Assembly: GCA_025642065.1 (NCBI GenBank)
Contig: JAODUP010000354.1
Location: 335,501-399,500, forward strand
Direction: 5' to 3'
Source of the DNA: Paralvinella palmiformis
Taxonomy: Eukaryota > Annelida > Polychaeta > Terebellida > Alvinellidae
Length of the DNA stretch: 64,000 bases
Shown: piece after piece, positions 1 to 12,481 of the stretch
How the letters are laid out: each line of letters starts with the position of its first letter
Position numbering within the stretch: position 1 is the stretch's first letter
The notes under the pieces: model-generated
What the model saw: the letters and a program-made list of their open reading frames with translations, nothing else
Told to the model about the DNA's origin: nothing
Database searches by the model: none
Made by a program: the position numbers and the translations under genes

Positions 1-1517
1 TTTAAAGACCTGGTATGTACATATTACCTTCTTCAGGGATATGATGGTGTAATACTTAATTGAAATGATCCACGAATGGTGTCCGTAACAATACTAAAGG
101 GTTCTTATATGGACAGGGCCAGATCAGCCTATATATAAATTAATTATCAAAAATTATAAATTGCATCTTTTTCCCTCATGATAGTTTACTGAGGGAGGAG
201 ATTTTGAGGACAATTGTTATCTTATTTCCTACTGGCGCTGACTTAATATATCTACTTGATAAAATATAAATTTGATTGTCGGCATGATATTATTTTTACC
301 TCTGTAGCCAATCTATGCTATACTAGTATTTTAAATCGGATGGTGCTAAGCTAATATTAATCAGTAAGACATACCTGATATTTAACTGCATGTTAATAAT
401 CCAAAACAGTTTATCCAACGTACAAAAAAACAGAATCCGAGTGCAACGACTGACAGCTCTTAAAACGATGACAATCAGCCACCAGGTATGTTCGATGTTT
501 ATATAAACATTCCACTGTAAATAATGTCCCCGGTATGTTTACATGCCACGTACTACTTCTCGTTTCTCAATTTATAAACAGTTTACGCACGCCTAGCGTA
601 TAACATTCACCACACACACACACACACACACACATATAATATATACTCAAGCATTTCGAACCAGCAACTGGCTCCACGTTCCTTGGTGACACGGAAACAA
701 TTAAGCACTTCTGATATGTTTAGTGCTGTAACATCGAGCAGGCTTTATGCTGACAGATTAGGTATTTAGTACGTATAGCCCGAGGTGTATGTCCTTTGAG
801 CTGATAAACATGCTGGTTCGCGAGGGTCAGTTCTGCATAACGGCGTGTTATAAACGTGCCTCGTGCGATCTGGGTCTGTGTTAATGAAAGCTATTTGGTA
901 GGCTGTTACGGTTGATAAAGTTCACCAAGGTAATCGTGTTCAAGCTATATTGTGGGCTATCTTTCATTCATTAATTTCGACAGTGAACATTCCATGCGGA
1001 GCTGGATGTTTTAAAATTTGTGGTACGCACAAGAAGGGGCGGGGGGGGGGCCGAGATTGTCCGACGCGTTATATTTACCAGTCGTTAATAAATGTTCCAT
1101 TAAAAAAAGATAACGGATCACTCTGTGATTATCACATATCTCCAAACAAACACATAAACATAACAATTGAGGTTATTGATCATGGCTATACTCAAATAAA
1201 CTCCTAGCCGTCTCAAGAGGTCCTACCATCGTTGTGTGGATGGAGTCAGGATGGCCAAGTCTTTCGTCGACAGAAGTCACACTTTTCACTTCAGATTGAC
1301 GTCCGCTACAACTCACAGACGCGTCGGGTTCAATTAAGAACAAATTCCTACTCACGAGGCTCTCGATATTTATTAAAAATAACCCTCTCCGTTAAAGAGC
1401 AAATACCTAATGTTTACACATTCTAATAATATTCGTATTGGCTCTGTCCAGAATATTATAAATGATGAGACACTCCACTTTTGGCTTATGCCATTTCCAT
1501 CCACTTGGCTTTAAATG

Positions 1518-1590
1518 GGATGTCTTAAGTAGGATGTCTTAAGTAGCAAATCTTAAGTATGATGTTTTGAGTAGGATGTTTTGAGAAGGC
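1518..1590 (+). repeat. Tandem ~15-bp GGATGTCTTAAGTA repeats
   Basis: Four to five units: GGATGTCTTAAGTA (twice), CAAATCTTAAGTA, TGATGTTTTGAGTA, GGATGTTTTGAGA. Divergence rises along the array. Confidence 0.8.
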
Positions 1591-1788
1591 TGTCTTTACC
1601 TTTAATACGTGTGGTTGATTCATGATCTTGATTAGAAACGATGAAGCTGAGGACGGCTTAACTGATAAAGACACTCGTAATTATAGCAAGTATACAATGA
1701 TTATCTTTAAAATCATTGGTCAATTGCTGTGTATACTGTTGAAGCGTCTTAGTCGGCATCAGAGAATGTTCAGTGATGCTGGGGAGTA

Positions 1789-1882
1789 CGGACATTTGCT
1801 CACCCGGACAGTTGCTCACCGGACAGTTGCTCACCTGGACACTTGCTCACCAAGCAAATGAAAAAGTGGACACTTGCTCACC
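1789..1882 (+). repeat. Tandem GGACANTTGCTCACC repeats
   Basis: GGACATTTGCTCACC, GGACAGTTGCTCACC (twice) and GGACACTTGCTCACC lie in a row with 0-1 bp between units. A fifth unit follows about 17 bp later. Confidence 0.85.
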
Positions 1883-3083
1883 ACTTAATATTTAATGAGA
1901 ATTTTTTTTTAAATTAATGATTTTTAATATTTCTTACTACCCTATTACCTATATAATTATTGGGATGAATATTACCAATTATTAGGGAATTAAAGTTCAG
2001 TGATTTAAAAAAATATATATAATTATGTGCATTTTTCTCTCATTAAAAATTCACTGCTGGACTCAGCCGCTTGCCTAACACTGAAATGTTGATCAGGCAT
2101 TTATATGATATTCCAATTATAAATAATATACTTATCTCAGGTATAAGTAATTATTTTTTTCTAAACCGTTACAGCGATAAGCTCATTGGAACGTTATATA
2201 TTCATTAAGATCGTTCCACGGTGTTTTGTGCTACCAACCGGTGATCATGCGTGGCCAAAAATTCCGATCAAGCCATTTATTAACAGAAAGAATAATATTT
2301 TAACGTTTCATTTAGTTAAATCGTTTTAGGTTAATAAGTTACCTTGCTATCTGAGAGATGTGACCACTTTGTTTTTACTATACAGCCAATGACTGACCGA
2401 AGAACACTTTATAGTATGAAAACCAGATAGAGATGATAACGATTAATTTTTACCACGTGCTTATAGCTGTGTATTAATATTTCCTCGTTGTTAATATAGC
2501 CTTTTAGTAAAACGGGCTTATACGTGAACACTGAGTCAGGATGAGTCATCAAACACACACACGCGCGCGCGCGCACGCACACACACGCGCACACACACGC
2601 ACAAACACCGGAGATAAATGAAATATGTAGACCACCATGCACTTAACTGGGTATAATGATGTAACTGGCCCGGCAAATATATTTCTAACTGACAGTCTTA
2701 TATAATGTTATTACGGTATCTATTAATGAATCCGCTGTGTTTCATTTAATAGAGTGAATTAGCATATTCGTATAGTTACCATTAGAAGTGAAAGTGGGCA
2801 ATTTGGCTCGGATTAAAAACCATACACATAGTGAAATATTGCTTAGTTAATTAATTAGCATTCATATAGTTAGTTTGTAATTTATTTTCCCCCCACAATC
2901 CACATACATAATTTTGTGGTAACGTTGAATTATGAAATTTAGGAAGTAATGCAAACAGCCAAATTATTTTTGTGCTGGTGTAATGAAAATGTTTACTATG
3001 ATATAATTATTAATTTAAAACCCGCATCACTATATCAACAGTAATCTCTGAGCTGGGAGAAAAGAATGGGGGAAAGGTGAGGC

Positions 3084-3084
<1 letters not shown>

Positions 3085-3172
<88 letters not shown>
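3085..3172. repeat. (CA)n(TA)n compound microsatellite
   Basis: About 27 CA units followed by about 17 TA units. Confidence 0.95.
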
Positions 3173-3173
<1 letters not shown>

Positions 3174-4034
3174 ACATAATACACAAATAATACACTAAAA
3201 GTGCCATACAACTAGGTCATAATGATCACGTGTTACCGATCTGCAAGGACAATATCATAATAACCAGAATTGATCGTTTAGTTTTTAAAATGGCTAGTCA
3301 CATCAACGAGCGAAAAGGCAGACAGTAAAATTAATTCATTGCTTCGGAACGACGACTACTTCTAAACGAGATATGGTACGTACCTTCTATCGGGTGACAA
3401 TCGGAATAGTTCCACACTTTTAAAAGCTTAACACGATCTTTAGTTCGTTGTTGCCCATTTGATCATTATATACCTGCAACCAAAGTGCAGACACGTTGTA
3501 CAGCGACGCGTAACACAGTTATATTCCTATATAAATGATGCTAACTATAGCCCGATGAATCACTGTCACTCTTACGCCATACATACATCGTCGTCATTCG
3601 ACAAACGTAGCAACATAGATGTGTAAATAATGCGGTCTATAGGTTCTTCCGGTTGGGAACCTCATTCGGGAAATTCGCACTAAGCTATCAGCTACAGCCG
3701 GTTTTCGAGTGCGATGTTGGTAATTTTGTTGTCGTATGCTCTCCGTATGTTTTCCGTGTCCTTAATGGTGTTTGATTTATTTTGTTACTTCCTTCCGGTG
3801 ATCTGTCGTTTACGACGTGTCAGCTTGCACACATTTCTCCGGGTAATGTGATAGCGTGCATCTATGTATTAATAAACTGAAATTTGTTCAGTTAGGGTAA
3901 CATATTTTCCGGTCAGTAACGTGATAAAACCGCTCATAGCTACTACTGGCGTTTTGTCTGTTTAATAATATTATTAAATTTTTATCATTAGTGGTGGCTG
4001 GCACGTAGTAGATATTTAAATAAATCTATCTCTG

Positions 4035-4112
4035 GCCCTACGATTGAACTCCCGACATGGCTACGTTTCAAAGGTGTTTCATCTTTCACTTCGTCTGATT
4101 ATATCTTCAGAG
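4035..4112 (+). mobile_element. Degenerate SINE fragment
   Basis: A B-box-like GATTGAACTCCCGACATGG followed by TTTCATCTTTCACTTCGTCT, matching the middle of the SINE family, with decay after that. Confidence 0.5.
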
Positions 4113-4400
4113 ATCGTTCTATCCATTAGTCTACTTTGTGCACGAAAGTAGCGGTAAAATAGCAGCACTTCAATTAATTACCAGCCTCAACGACTTGGGT
4201 GGCATATCGTGTATAGGGATAGTAAAACCAAATTAACGAAAGTTATTCAGTTTGAAAAGTCAGGATTATATCATTTGTATTAATTTATTTATTTTTCGCA
4301 TTAAGTAACTGGAGGCGTTAGTTGTACCAAGTCGTTGTCACCTTGCGATGTCACCCTACGCTTGAGACTTGGGACTATTTTTGGAAGAGTCGTAACAATG

Positions 4401-4652
4401 GTTTGGTTTTGGTTTTGTTGTTCGGGGAGAATCCCCAGGCTGTCGCTTAATCAGCACAGCCTCTATGTTGGAGTGGTTGAGAAACTCCTCCCCCACCACT
4501 CACAGGGGAGCAGTACGGAAAGATGGAGCCGAATTACACTGAGGGTGGTCACTGCCAGAGTGTTTTACGTCCTCAGGGTTTTTTAACGTCCCCCTTTATT
4601 TTAAATAATTCAGTGGAGACGGCAGCGCCATTTAACGTGGTCAGCCACCCAC
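4401..4652 (-). mobile_element. 252-bp retroposon-like insertion with target duplication
   Basis: It is flanked by a perfect 14-bp direct repeat GAGTCGTAACAATG (4387-4400 and 4653-4666). On the minus strand the insert ends in CAAAAC-rich sequence (plus GTTTGGTTTTGGTTTTGTTG), like a SINE tail. No B box is recognisable. It has no similarity to the main SINE family. Confidence 0.7.
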
Positions 4653-5144
4653 GAGTCGTAACAATGTGTACACTATTATTTTTATACAAGCAAGTTACTT
4701 CTACAATAAAAAACCTGTTGCGTTTGATCTATGTTGGTATGTGGGAGGAGCTTAACTATCCGGATGACTCGTGGTTGGCTGACTGCTCTCGTCTTGCGTT
4801 AGACGCCGCGTTTTAGCAGAGAGGTGTCACTCGTATCCCGCCATTTTGGATTTTTGATCAGGAGCGCCCCTCTCTTCTTAAAATATGGCAATTGCCAGAT
4901 AACCAAAACGCTCCAGCAGAGGCAGCTGCTTATCAACAAAATATATTATCTAGGGTCATAATATATGACAGTTATAACTAATGATATGTTTTGATAATTG
5001 GAGACAAACTCCATATAAAATGTGTTTTAATGTGTTTCATATATAATAAACATCTATGTTGGGGATATTTTAATTTGCACCGTGATATTATTTATAGTAT
5101 TCGTGTAATAAGGAATGAACAGAACATTTCTCCCAATTATTCTT

Positions 5145-5367
5145 ATGATGATGATGATGATGATGATGATGACGACGACGATGATGATGATCGGTGTTTT
5201 ACGGCCACTTTTCTGCACATGGTAGGCTAAATGGGCCGAACGACATCCAAAGGTAATGAAGGGAAGTCAAAGATGAAACGCCCCAAGATATGCTCACGAC
5301 GATATTCAAACTCAGGTGGTAGTGATATGTGATCTAACGCGCTACCAACTAGACCACGGTAGACCTA
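5145..5367 (-). mobile_element. tRNA-derived SINE copy, minus strand
   Basis: Same family as 11001-11342. Read on plus: a GAT-repeat tail (5145-5190), TTTTACGGCCACTTTTCTGC, GTAGGCTAAATGGGCCGA, AAAGGTAATGAAGGGAAGTC and a tRNA-like head ending ACCAACTAGACCACGG. Confidence 0.85.
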
Positions 5368-6092
5368 TGTAAATTTGTTAATTTAAAATGAAATTATTCA
5401 AAATGAACAAGTTAATTTGCTTATCCGAAATGAATAGGTAAATTTACTAATTCGGATTAAATAGGTACAATATCAGGTAAATATTATTCACTTTTCATAC
5501 CCGCCCATACATGGATTCACAAGAAAAACTAGTAAATCTACCAACCTTGAACCACATACATTATATTCCTAACGTAATTATAATAAATCAAGCAAGTAGT
5601 TCACTTCCGACCTTTGGGAAAAAGTTCTACGACCCCACCAAATATCCACCAGGCTAATGTGCAAATACTCACATATTATTAAATTATCTCGTCTCCATTT
5701 TCTTTTTCATTGTGTAGTAGATACGAAAGTGTCCGTGGTGGCATTTTGCTATAATATATACAGAAAGACCCACTGCAATTAGACCCCATATCAAAGTCTA
5801 TATATGTTCTTCGGTCTTATGTAAACAAACGCCATTGTCTGGAAAAGCCCCCTCCGTCCGTTAGGATCGCTGATTTGATTGAGTTCAAAATGGCGCGCAA
5901 TGTTTAAACGTCATGTCACCATGAAAACGTCTTGCTCCATATAGTATTTGGTTTGATTCAATGCCAGTGTGTATGAGGAATGGCTATAACCAGACAGCTT
6001 GTGATTAGCTGGCTCCTTTCATCATATATTATCTATTGGCGTCTTATAAAAACAACAGTTGTCATCTAGTTCATGAATATTTCAAAAATGTA

Positions 6093-6182
6093 AGTTGCTT
6101 CATTACCTTTGGAGGTCGCTCGGCCCATTTAGCCTACCACGTGCACAAAAGTGTCCGTAAAACATCAATCATCATCATCACA
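6093..6182 (+). mobile_element. 5'-truncated SINE copy
   Basis: Only the 3' body and tail remain: CATTACCTTTGGAGGTCGCT, CCCATTTAGCCTACCACGTG, GTCCGTAAAACATCAATCAT. Confidence 0.8.
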
Positions 6183-7133
6183 ATTTTATTTAGTTCACTT
6201 TCTTTAAACAGTGTTATATTAATATAGTGGAGTAAATTTTTTAATAAGATTTATTGCTCTATTAGACTCTTCCCCTCTATATTCCATAACGGAAACAACA
6301 TGTAATCATTATCATTTAAAATTATATTTATGCTTAATAAAGAGAGTTTTGAACATAAATGAGTGTTTATTGGATTTAAAACAGGTAAATGTTACGGAGG
6401 CGTTCACTAATGCCTGAAGTGGACCTTGATTTCTGTCCATGAACTATCATTATAATACGTATACGGCATGGCCGTCGAACGAGCGTTATCAGGATATATG
6501 CTGACCTTGAGGAATAGTTATCTATAGTGATTAAGTGAAAATGGCAAAATGCTGAAAATCGATTGTTTTGCTGATTATAAAAATGGATATATTTTATGTA
6601 TTATTTAATAACTGTTAAAATGTATTGAACTGTTTTTAATAATATTTTAACTGGTGCTTTCTGTGCCATGTATGCGTCATGCATATTCACTCCCTAAAAG
6701 AAGAAGACAAACTGGCGGTAAAGAAATTTTGATTGGGGTCTAAGACTCGAGACCCTGTTGGGGGGGGGGGGGGGATTGAAGTGACACTGGCTTCTTATAA
6801 ATATGTTATCTTCTTTACAACTCAGTATTTAGTAGGTATATGTTTAATAAATAAAGCAAATGGGGATGTTCCTTCAAAGTGATTGGGGTGGGCTATGGAA
6901 TCCTGGAGTCACCCTCAGATTTGACCATGCTCAAGCGCATGCGTGTGTGCCCACAAAAACATGTCTCACCCGTTCAAATACTGCATATACAAGAAATTGG
7001 AATTATATTATATAAATACAATTATAATTCGATATTTTTTAATTTACAGATTTCCTCTTCGCCTAGACTAACAGTTAAATGGCACAATTTTACTATGAAA
7101 AATTAAATTGTTTTTCAAAATAATAACAACCTA

Positions 7134-7206
7134 TGCCCCGAGTGAGGATCGCACTCACGACCTTGAGATTATGAGACTCACGCGCTGCCTACTGCGCCAT
7201 CGAGGC
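7134..7206 (-). tRNA. tRNA-Met (CAT), possibly a pseudogene
   Basis: 73 nt fold as a cloverleaf. The acceptor GCCTCGA pairs with TCGGGGC (one U-G), the D arm is GCGC..GCGC, the anticodon loop is CTCATAA, the T stem is GTGAG/CTCAC and the discriminator is A. The A box TGGCGCAGTAGG is good. The near-invariant T55 of the T loop is G (TGCGATC). The anticodon stem has G28-C42 where elongator Met tRNAs usually have C-G, a compensated change. TTTT lies 14 nt downstream (7120-7117). There is no intron. Confidence 0.75.
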
Positions 7207-7372
7207 AATTCATTCGTGATAGTATGTTTATTCCATTTATCAATTTTGTCAAAATACTGTATAATTTATATTGTAAATTTTATCTATAGATTTTCATATT
7301 TCTGTATTTCGGGATGATAGTAATTCGCTATAAAGAGCATGTGACTATTTTATCATATTTACAAGCCTACCG

Positions 7373-7374
<2 letters not shown>

Positions 7375-7405
<31 letters not shown>

Positions 7406-7426
7406 GGGGTGCGTTCGTGCGTGGTG

Positions 7427-7462
<36 letters not shown>
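7375..7462. repeat. (TA)n microsatellite, two blocks
   Basis: Two TA blocks flanking a short GT-rich spacer (GTGGGGGTGCGTTCGTGCG). Another (TA)n lies at 7636-7693. Confidence 0.95.
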
Positions 7463-7471
<9 letters not shown>

Positions 7472-7631
7472 TTATTTATTTTTTCGTAATTTATCAATAT
7501 TATTACTGAGTAGATCCCTTGGTGATATTTAAGTTCAGGAAAAAGCTAATATAATGCCTCACAAAACACGAGTGGCTCGCTTCGTTCGCAAATGTATATA
7601 TTTGGCCCCGGCGGCAATACATTTGTCTCTG

Positions 7632-7696
<65 letters not shown>

Positions 7697-8009
7697 CTAA
7701 CTATAACTAGGTGTGACCATTATTAACTGTGGATGTGCTTGAGATTTGGAAGTGAACCGTTCTTAATTCACAATCTTGCTTTTTCAGTATTCTAGAGTCC
7801 CTTTGATAATAATTGGATGGTTGTGAATAAATCTAGTTGATTTAATACACGACTTGTAATTTTTAAGCATCTTTTTTTGAGAACTGAACTCAATTTAATA
7901 ATGTGTGTGTGTGTGTGTGTGCATTATCTTGACAGTGGGTTAATCGAGTTCAACTAAAGAGCAACCGTTTATTTTTTGGTGGTTATGGTTGTGATGGAAT
8001 ACTTTGTAT

Positions 8010-8133
8010 ACACACATACACATACGTGCGCGCGCGCATGCATGCACGCACGCACATACATACATTACATACACACGCATGCGCGCGCGCACTCACTTCT
8101 CTCAGTCTCTCTTTTCTCTCTCTCTCTCTCTCT

Positions 8134-8167
<34 letters not shown>

Positions 8168-8190
8168 TATATATATATATATATATATAT
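8010..8190. repeat. Compound CA/CG, (CT)n and (TA)n tract
   Basis: CA/CG-rich 8010-8092, (CT)n with a C9 interruption 8098-8166, then (TA)n to 8190. Open frames here (His-, Ser/Leu- and Tyr/Ile-rich) are repeat translations. Confidence 0.95.
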
Positions 8191-8296
8191 GGGGTGCTTG
8201 TGTATATTATTTTGTATATGCATATGCATAATGAATGTGGTTAAATTCTCCCCCATTTCATGCTTTTTAACGTCACCAGTGCGTAGCTCGCACGTA

Positions 8297-8299
8297 AAC

Positions 8300-8340
<41 letters not shown>

Positions 8341-8341
8341 G
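8297..8341. repeat. (AAT)n microsatellite
   Basis: About 14 AAT units. Confidence 0.95.
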
Positions 8342-8399
8342 AAATGAACAAGAACAACAAGCAGAGAGGGAAAAACATTCGTACAATAAAGAGCCACCC

Positions 8400-10180
8400 A
8401 AAGGATGAAACCTCAATCATGTAAAATCAAAATATAACTGTTAAACGAGAAAGCAGCCTTGAACAGAGGAGGAGTTTGAGAACAGTTTTAAACTTTTCTA
8501 GAGATGGCAGAATGTTCATTTCCTTCGGCGACCCTTTATTTAAAGTTGGGCTGATTTAAGCCACTAACGACAACATTTGACAGAACAGTCTAACATCGCC
8601 AAAATACAGGTGGGTTGGTTCAAACAAAGTTGGCCAGTAGTTGGTCAAATTGTTTAAAAACTCTCCACATAAACTCACTGAATGAAACACTTGAATTGAT
8701 CGCGCTAGTATTGACCAAACTTATATCAATTCTTGATTTGAGAATGGCTACGACCCGTTCCACGTGAACGACTTGCAAAATATATGCCAGATGAGACTTG
8801 CACAATCCCGGACTTCCTATTGATTACTGCTAGGTGAGACAAACACTGAGGTTAAACAGACCACTCACTGACTTCCTCACTCAACCATTCACAGGAAATA
8901 CGTTCATGTTAATTGGATAGTTTTAGATAGCGCTTCAATATTGTAAAAAAATACGATGCCAAACAGCGTATACCATGAGAAAACTGTTAAGAGATCTCGA
9001 CAGTGAGGTCTATTTGACAATGAGGCTCTCCACAAACTGTACGCACTCTGTACATGTGTTTTGAGGACCATTTCTGTACATCGCTAATTATGACTAAATT
9101 TGAAGCAGTTGCAATCGCCTCTGATGGCTCCATATTTTTACGTGACATTCTCATACAGTCCACTTAAAACGCATAGATCACTGATGCTTACAATATGTTT
9201 TCAAGTGATAAGTTTTATTTCAAACACAATGTTTAACATTTTGTAAACATACTCCAAAATATATCCATTTTTGCGTGTCATTCAAATAGTTATATACCTA
9301 ATTGAACGCTCAATTGCCATAAAATTTGTGTGAAAGTGTAAATAATTGACAAACAACATACATCCCTTTCGTGTGTTCGATTTTTTAGCAAACTTAAAAC
9401 TATTTATAAAGACACAATTGTCTAAGAAGAGCAGAAGACACACATATGTGTCTCTAACTGTGTTGGTCGATAATGTTTTCTCCATAACCACTGAGCATGG
9501 ATTATGTGGTCCAAATATGATTGCATATTTTGACCCCCCCACCCGTCTTCTTAGTCCAATATTACTGATATTATTATCCCTCATACCACATATACCGTTA
9601 TGATATACCGTTGGGTATAATAGTTGAGCTACTTTTGAACCTGAATGTAGGAAAGATAGTCCGCGTCATTCATTAATAAGGATCTGAAATGTGGACTAGT
9701 CACACACCAATCACACATCGTTTTTATTTGATCTGTTTCATTTTATGAGTTTTAGACCAAATAGGGGTAACTTCTGAAGGATAATTAAACATTTATTTCA
9801 ATATTAATCCCTATATATAACAAGTAGTTCAAACACCCTCTTCCTTTCCATATACCAAAATAATTGAAAATGTTAGCCATCACCTTTTAAAATTATGCCT
9901 GAGAAATTTAGCCTAGTTATTTCGTCTTTCACTATGCTATGGCAAGAGTTGGGCTATGAGAGTAGATTTTGCTATATAAAGACTGGCTATTTTTAAAGGT
10001 GATGGGAAAATAATTTCGAAGTAAATATCACGTAACAAACGATTATTTTATTCCTTATCAGATACATTACCACACTCAAAACAATTCTAACCACCAGCTA
10101 TCATATTTCCAATAAAATGTTCCCTAAATCCTTAATTTCCGAACTTTGACGAGACATTGCTAGTGGATTCTACGCCCGCT
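8400..10180. other. No gene recognised
   Basis: AT-rich single-copy-looking sequence. Open frames up to 100 codons on both strands at 9282-9603 overlap each other and carry no family motif. Confidence 0.5.
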
Positions 10181-10267
10181 GGGGATTATTGTGTAACGTC
10201 ATCTTTGCCTAACATCACATAGTGCCACAACTTTGTTTACAAGCGTTCTGACCAGTTGACAGACAAA

Positions 10268-10350
10268 ATGTCCGATTCCGACGAACGTTTTGACATTCTA
10301 GAGCAGCTACCTGTACCACCGACACTCGGCCCCGAACAAGAGTTAGATTG
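10268..10350 (+). CDS. Orphan first coding exon (27 codons plus 2 bases)
   Basis: ATG at 10268 opens MSDSDERFDILEQLPVPPTL followed by GPEQELD, then a near-perfect donor TTG|GTGAGT at 10351. The acidic, proline-containing reading, the splice signal and a CRE-like TAACGTCA at about 10195 suggest a real first exon. I do not recognise the protein and found no convincing second exon; transposon relics follow at 11.0-13.4 kb. If real, it is transcribed towards vigilin (convergent). Confidence 0.45.
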
Positions 10351-10982
10351 GTGAGTATTTGTTTGTGTTGGTAAAAGCTTAATTAATAATTAAGTCAACA
10401 CACTGTGCCTGAATACGAACATTTCCCACTTCCTATCACATAACATCATTTAAAATAAAGTGATATTTGTCGGTACACGGGAGCCCTCTGTTGAACATCT
10501 ACTAGTTTAACAGTTTAGTAGTGTCCACAATACACAACCATAACCAAGAAGTTTTGAGTAGGCCTAAGTAAAAAAAAAAAAATTGTGAATAAGTGAAATA
10601 ATTTTACTTATTCACGAATGCATGAACTGGTGAATGCCCAAAAGATTACCCTATTATCGCTCAAACATACCCGGTTTCTATTCAGTTTCTCCATCAAATT
10701 GCTAATTCGTTTGGGCTTAGCATCACCCAGTTTGTCTGTTATATGATTGGGATGACATCGTCTGTGAGCCTGACATTTCGTGTCATATCCAACTGATTGT
10801 GCCATAGACGGCGAAATAACGAACATCCGTTCCTCGAAGTGTCTCCCGCAGAGCTTGGTGAAGAAAGTTGGCTTCCACTGCACTCTGTTCATGTTTCGCC
10901 GCCAATCTCGCAAACGAGTTTATTTTGGGTGGCATTAGTGCATACTCCATCCACTAGAAGGATCATGGATAAGAAAGTCCCA

Positions 10983-11360
10983 CGCCCTATAACCCGTGAG
11001 GGGCGCCTCCGTGGTCTAGCGGTAGCGTGTTGGATCACAGATCACTACTACCCGTATTCGAATCCCGGCGTGGTCATATCTGAAGGTTGTTTCGTCTTTC
11101 ACTTCGTCTCATTACATTTGGAAGTCGCTCGGTCCATTTAGCCTACCTTGTGCACAAAAGTGGCCGTAAAACATCAATCAATCATCATCAATCAGATCAC
11201 AACCACCCTTGTTCGAATCTCGGCGTAGGCATATCTGAAGGTTGTTTCATATTTGACTTCGTTTCATTATCTTTGGAGGTCGCTCGCCGCATTTAGCCTA
11301 ACATGTGCACAAAAGTGGCCGTAAAATATCAACCATCATCATCGCCCTATAACCCGTGAG
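10983..11360. repeat. 18-bp target-site duplication around the SINE
   Basis: CGCCCTATAACCCGTGAG occurs perfectly at 10983-11000 and 11343-11360, immediately outside the dimeric SINE. This marks a single insertion of the dimer. Confidence 0.92.
11001..11342 (+). mobile_element. Dimeric tRNA-derived SINE
   Basis: It starts GGGCGCCTCCGTGGTCTAGC with an A-box-like GGTCTAGCGGTAGCG and B-box TATTCGAATCCCGG. The body follows (CTTTCACTTCGTCTCATTAC..GCACAAAAGTGGCCGTAAAA) with a tail of ATCA units. A second body unit from about 11180, with its own B box (GTTCGAATCTCGG), is joined head to tail. An 18-bp direct repeat (10983-11000 and 11343-11360) flanks the whole. Confidence 0.9.
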
Positions 11361-11437
11361 GCCTAGAGGCGGTATACATCAGCAAAGGCAATTCATTCGC
11401 AATAGACTCCCCCGTACATTCTCCTTTTTAACCCAAT

Positions 11438-12427
11438 TTGGCATTTAAATCTAACTGGTTCTTCCACCAGAATTATAACATAACAATGGGTACACCACAA
11501 CCAGTCTTTCATAATGTCGTCTCATTCTGTTTGAAAAGATGTTTCCCGATAGCCAAATTGCTCAAGGCTAGAGGTGTAAAGGCTAGATACTTAACTATAT
11601 ATGGACTTGCTCCAGCCTTTTAGCAACAGTTGAAAGACAAAGTTAGCGAAAACCATTACATGTTTATGTTTGACGAAACCCTCAACAAGCACACTCAGTC
11701 AAAACAGATGGACATGGGATGTTATGTTATGGGATATTAATGAGAACATGATCGTTGAATAGTGATTTTCTTGGTCATGCCAAAACTACATATATGATGG
11801 AGAGCATTACGGGATGCATGAAACCTTTGAGAGTTAGTGATAAGCTACAAATATCAATGGATGGGCCCAATGTAAATTGGAAGCTGTATACGACATGACA
11901 TAGGAGCACCTAAAGATCAACTTCAATCGAACACTTATTGATACAGCTAACTATTGATTCTAGCCAAAATGAAAATTGATTTGTAAAGTATGTGTAAATA
12001 ACAATACAATAGACTTTATACAATATTTCATTATAAGGTCCATATCTACTAGGTAGATCTATTCCCACTGGCACAGCCATTTAAACTAACATGTGGCTAG
12101 CATAGCTTTCAGTGTGTTACAAACACATAGCTTTTAAAGCCTCTATTTTAAGTCTACTAGTATATTTTGTGGGCACATAGTACATAACATTTAATAGAAT
12201 TATTCATGTTTACTTTTTTTCATGTAATATTTCTACTTTCTTCCTACACATGTTCCTGTGGATTGCATATATTTTATGGAGCCTTTATAACCGGGGCTAA
12301 ACACACAGGATGATGCATTGAAGAGATCTTAGCAGCCACGTACACACTCCTCAAACATATACACATGTGAGAAAGAGGTAATGTAGACTGGTGATATTAC
12401 AAAAAAATGTTCACACACACACACACA

Positions 12428-12481
<54 letters not shown>

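Larger units (their letters stand above)
1..4030. other. No gene recognised; microsatellites and short tandem repeats
   Basis: AT-rich sequence with (CA)n at 610-634, a CA/CG tract at 2551-2606 and (CA)n(TA)n at 3085-3172. Short tandem repeats lie at 1518-1590 and 1789-1882. Open frames are short and without motifs. Confidence 0.6.

Noticed and set aside
4335..4816. Two overlapping plus-strand frames (83 and 97 codons)
   Set aside because: They cross the 252-bp insertion and its target duplication, so they are not a conserved gene.
8004..8347. Several overlapping plus-strand frames of 70-120 codons
   Set aside because: They translate CA, CT, TA and AAT microsatellites and have no non-repeat content.
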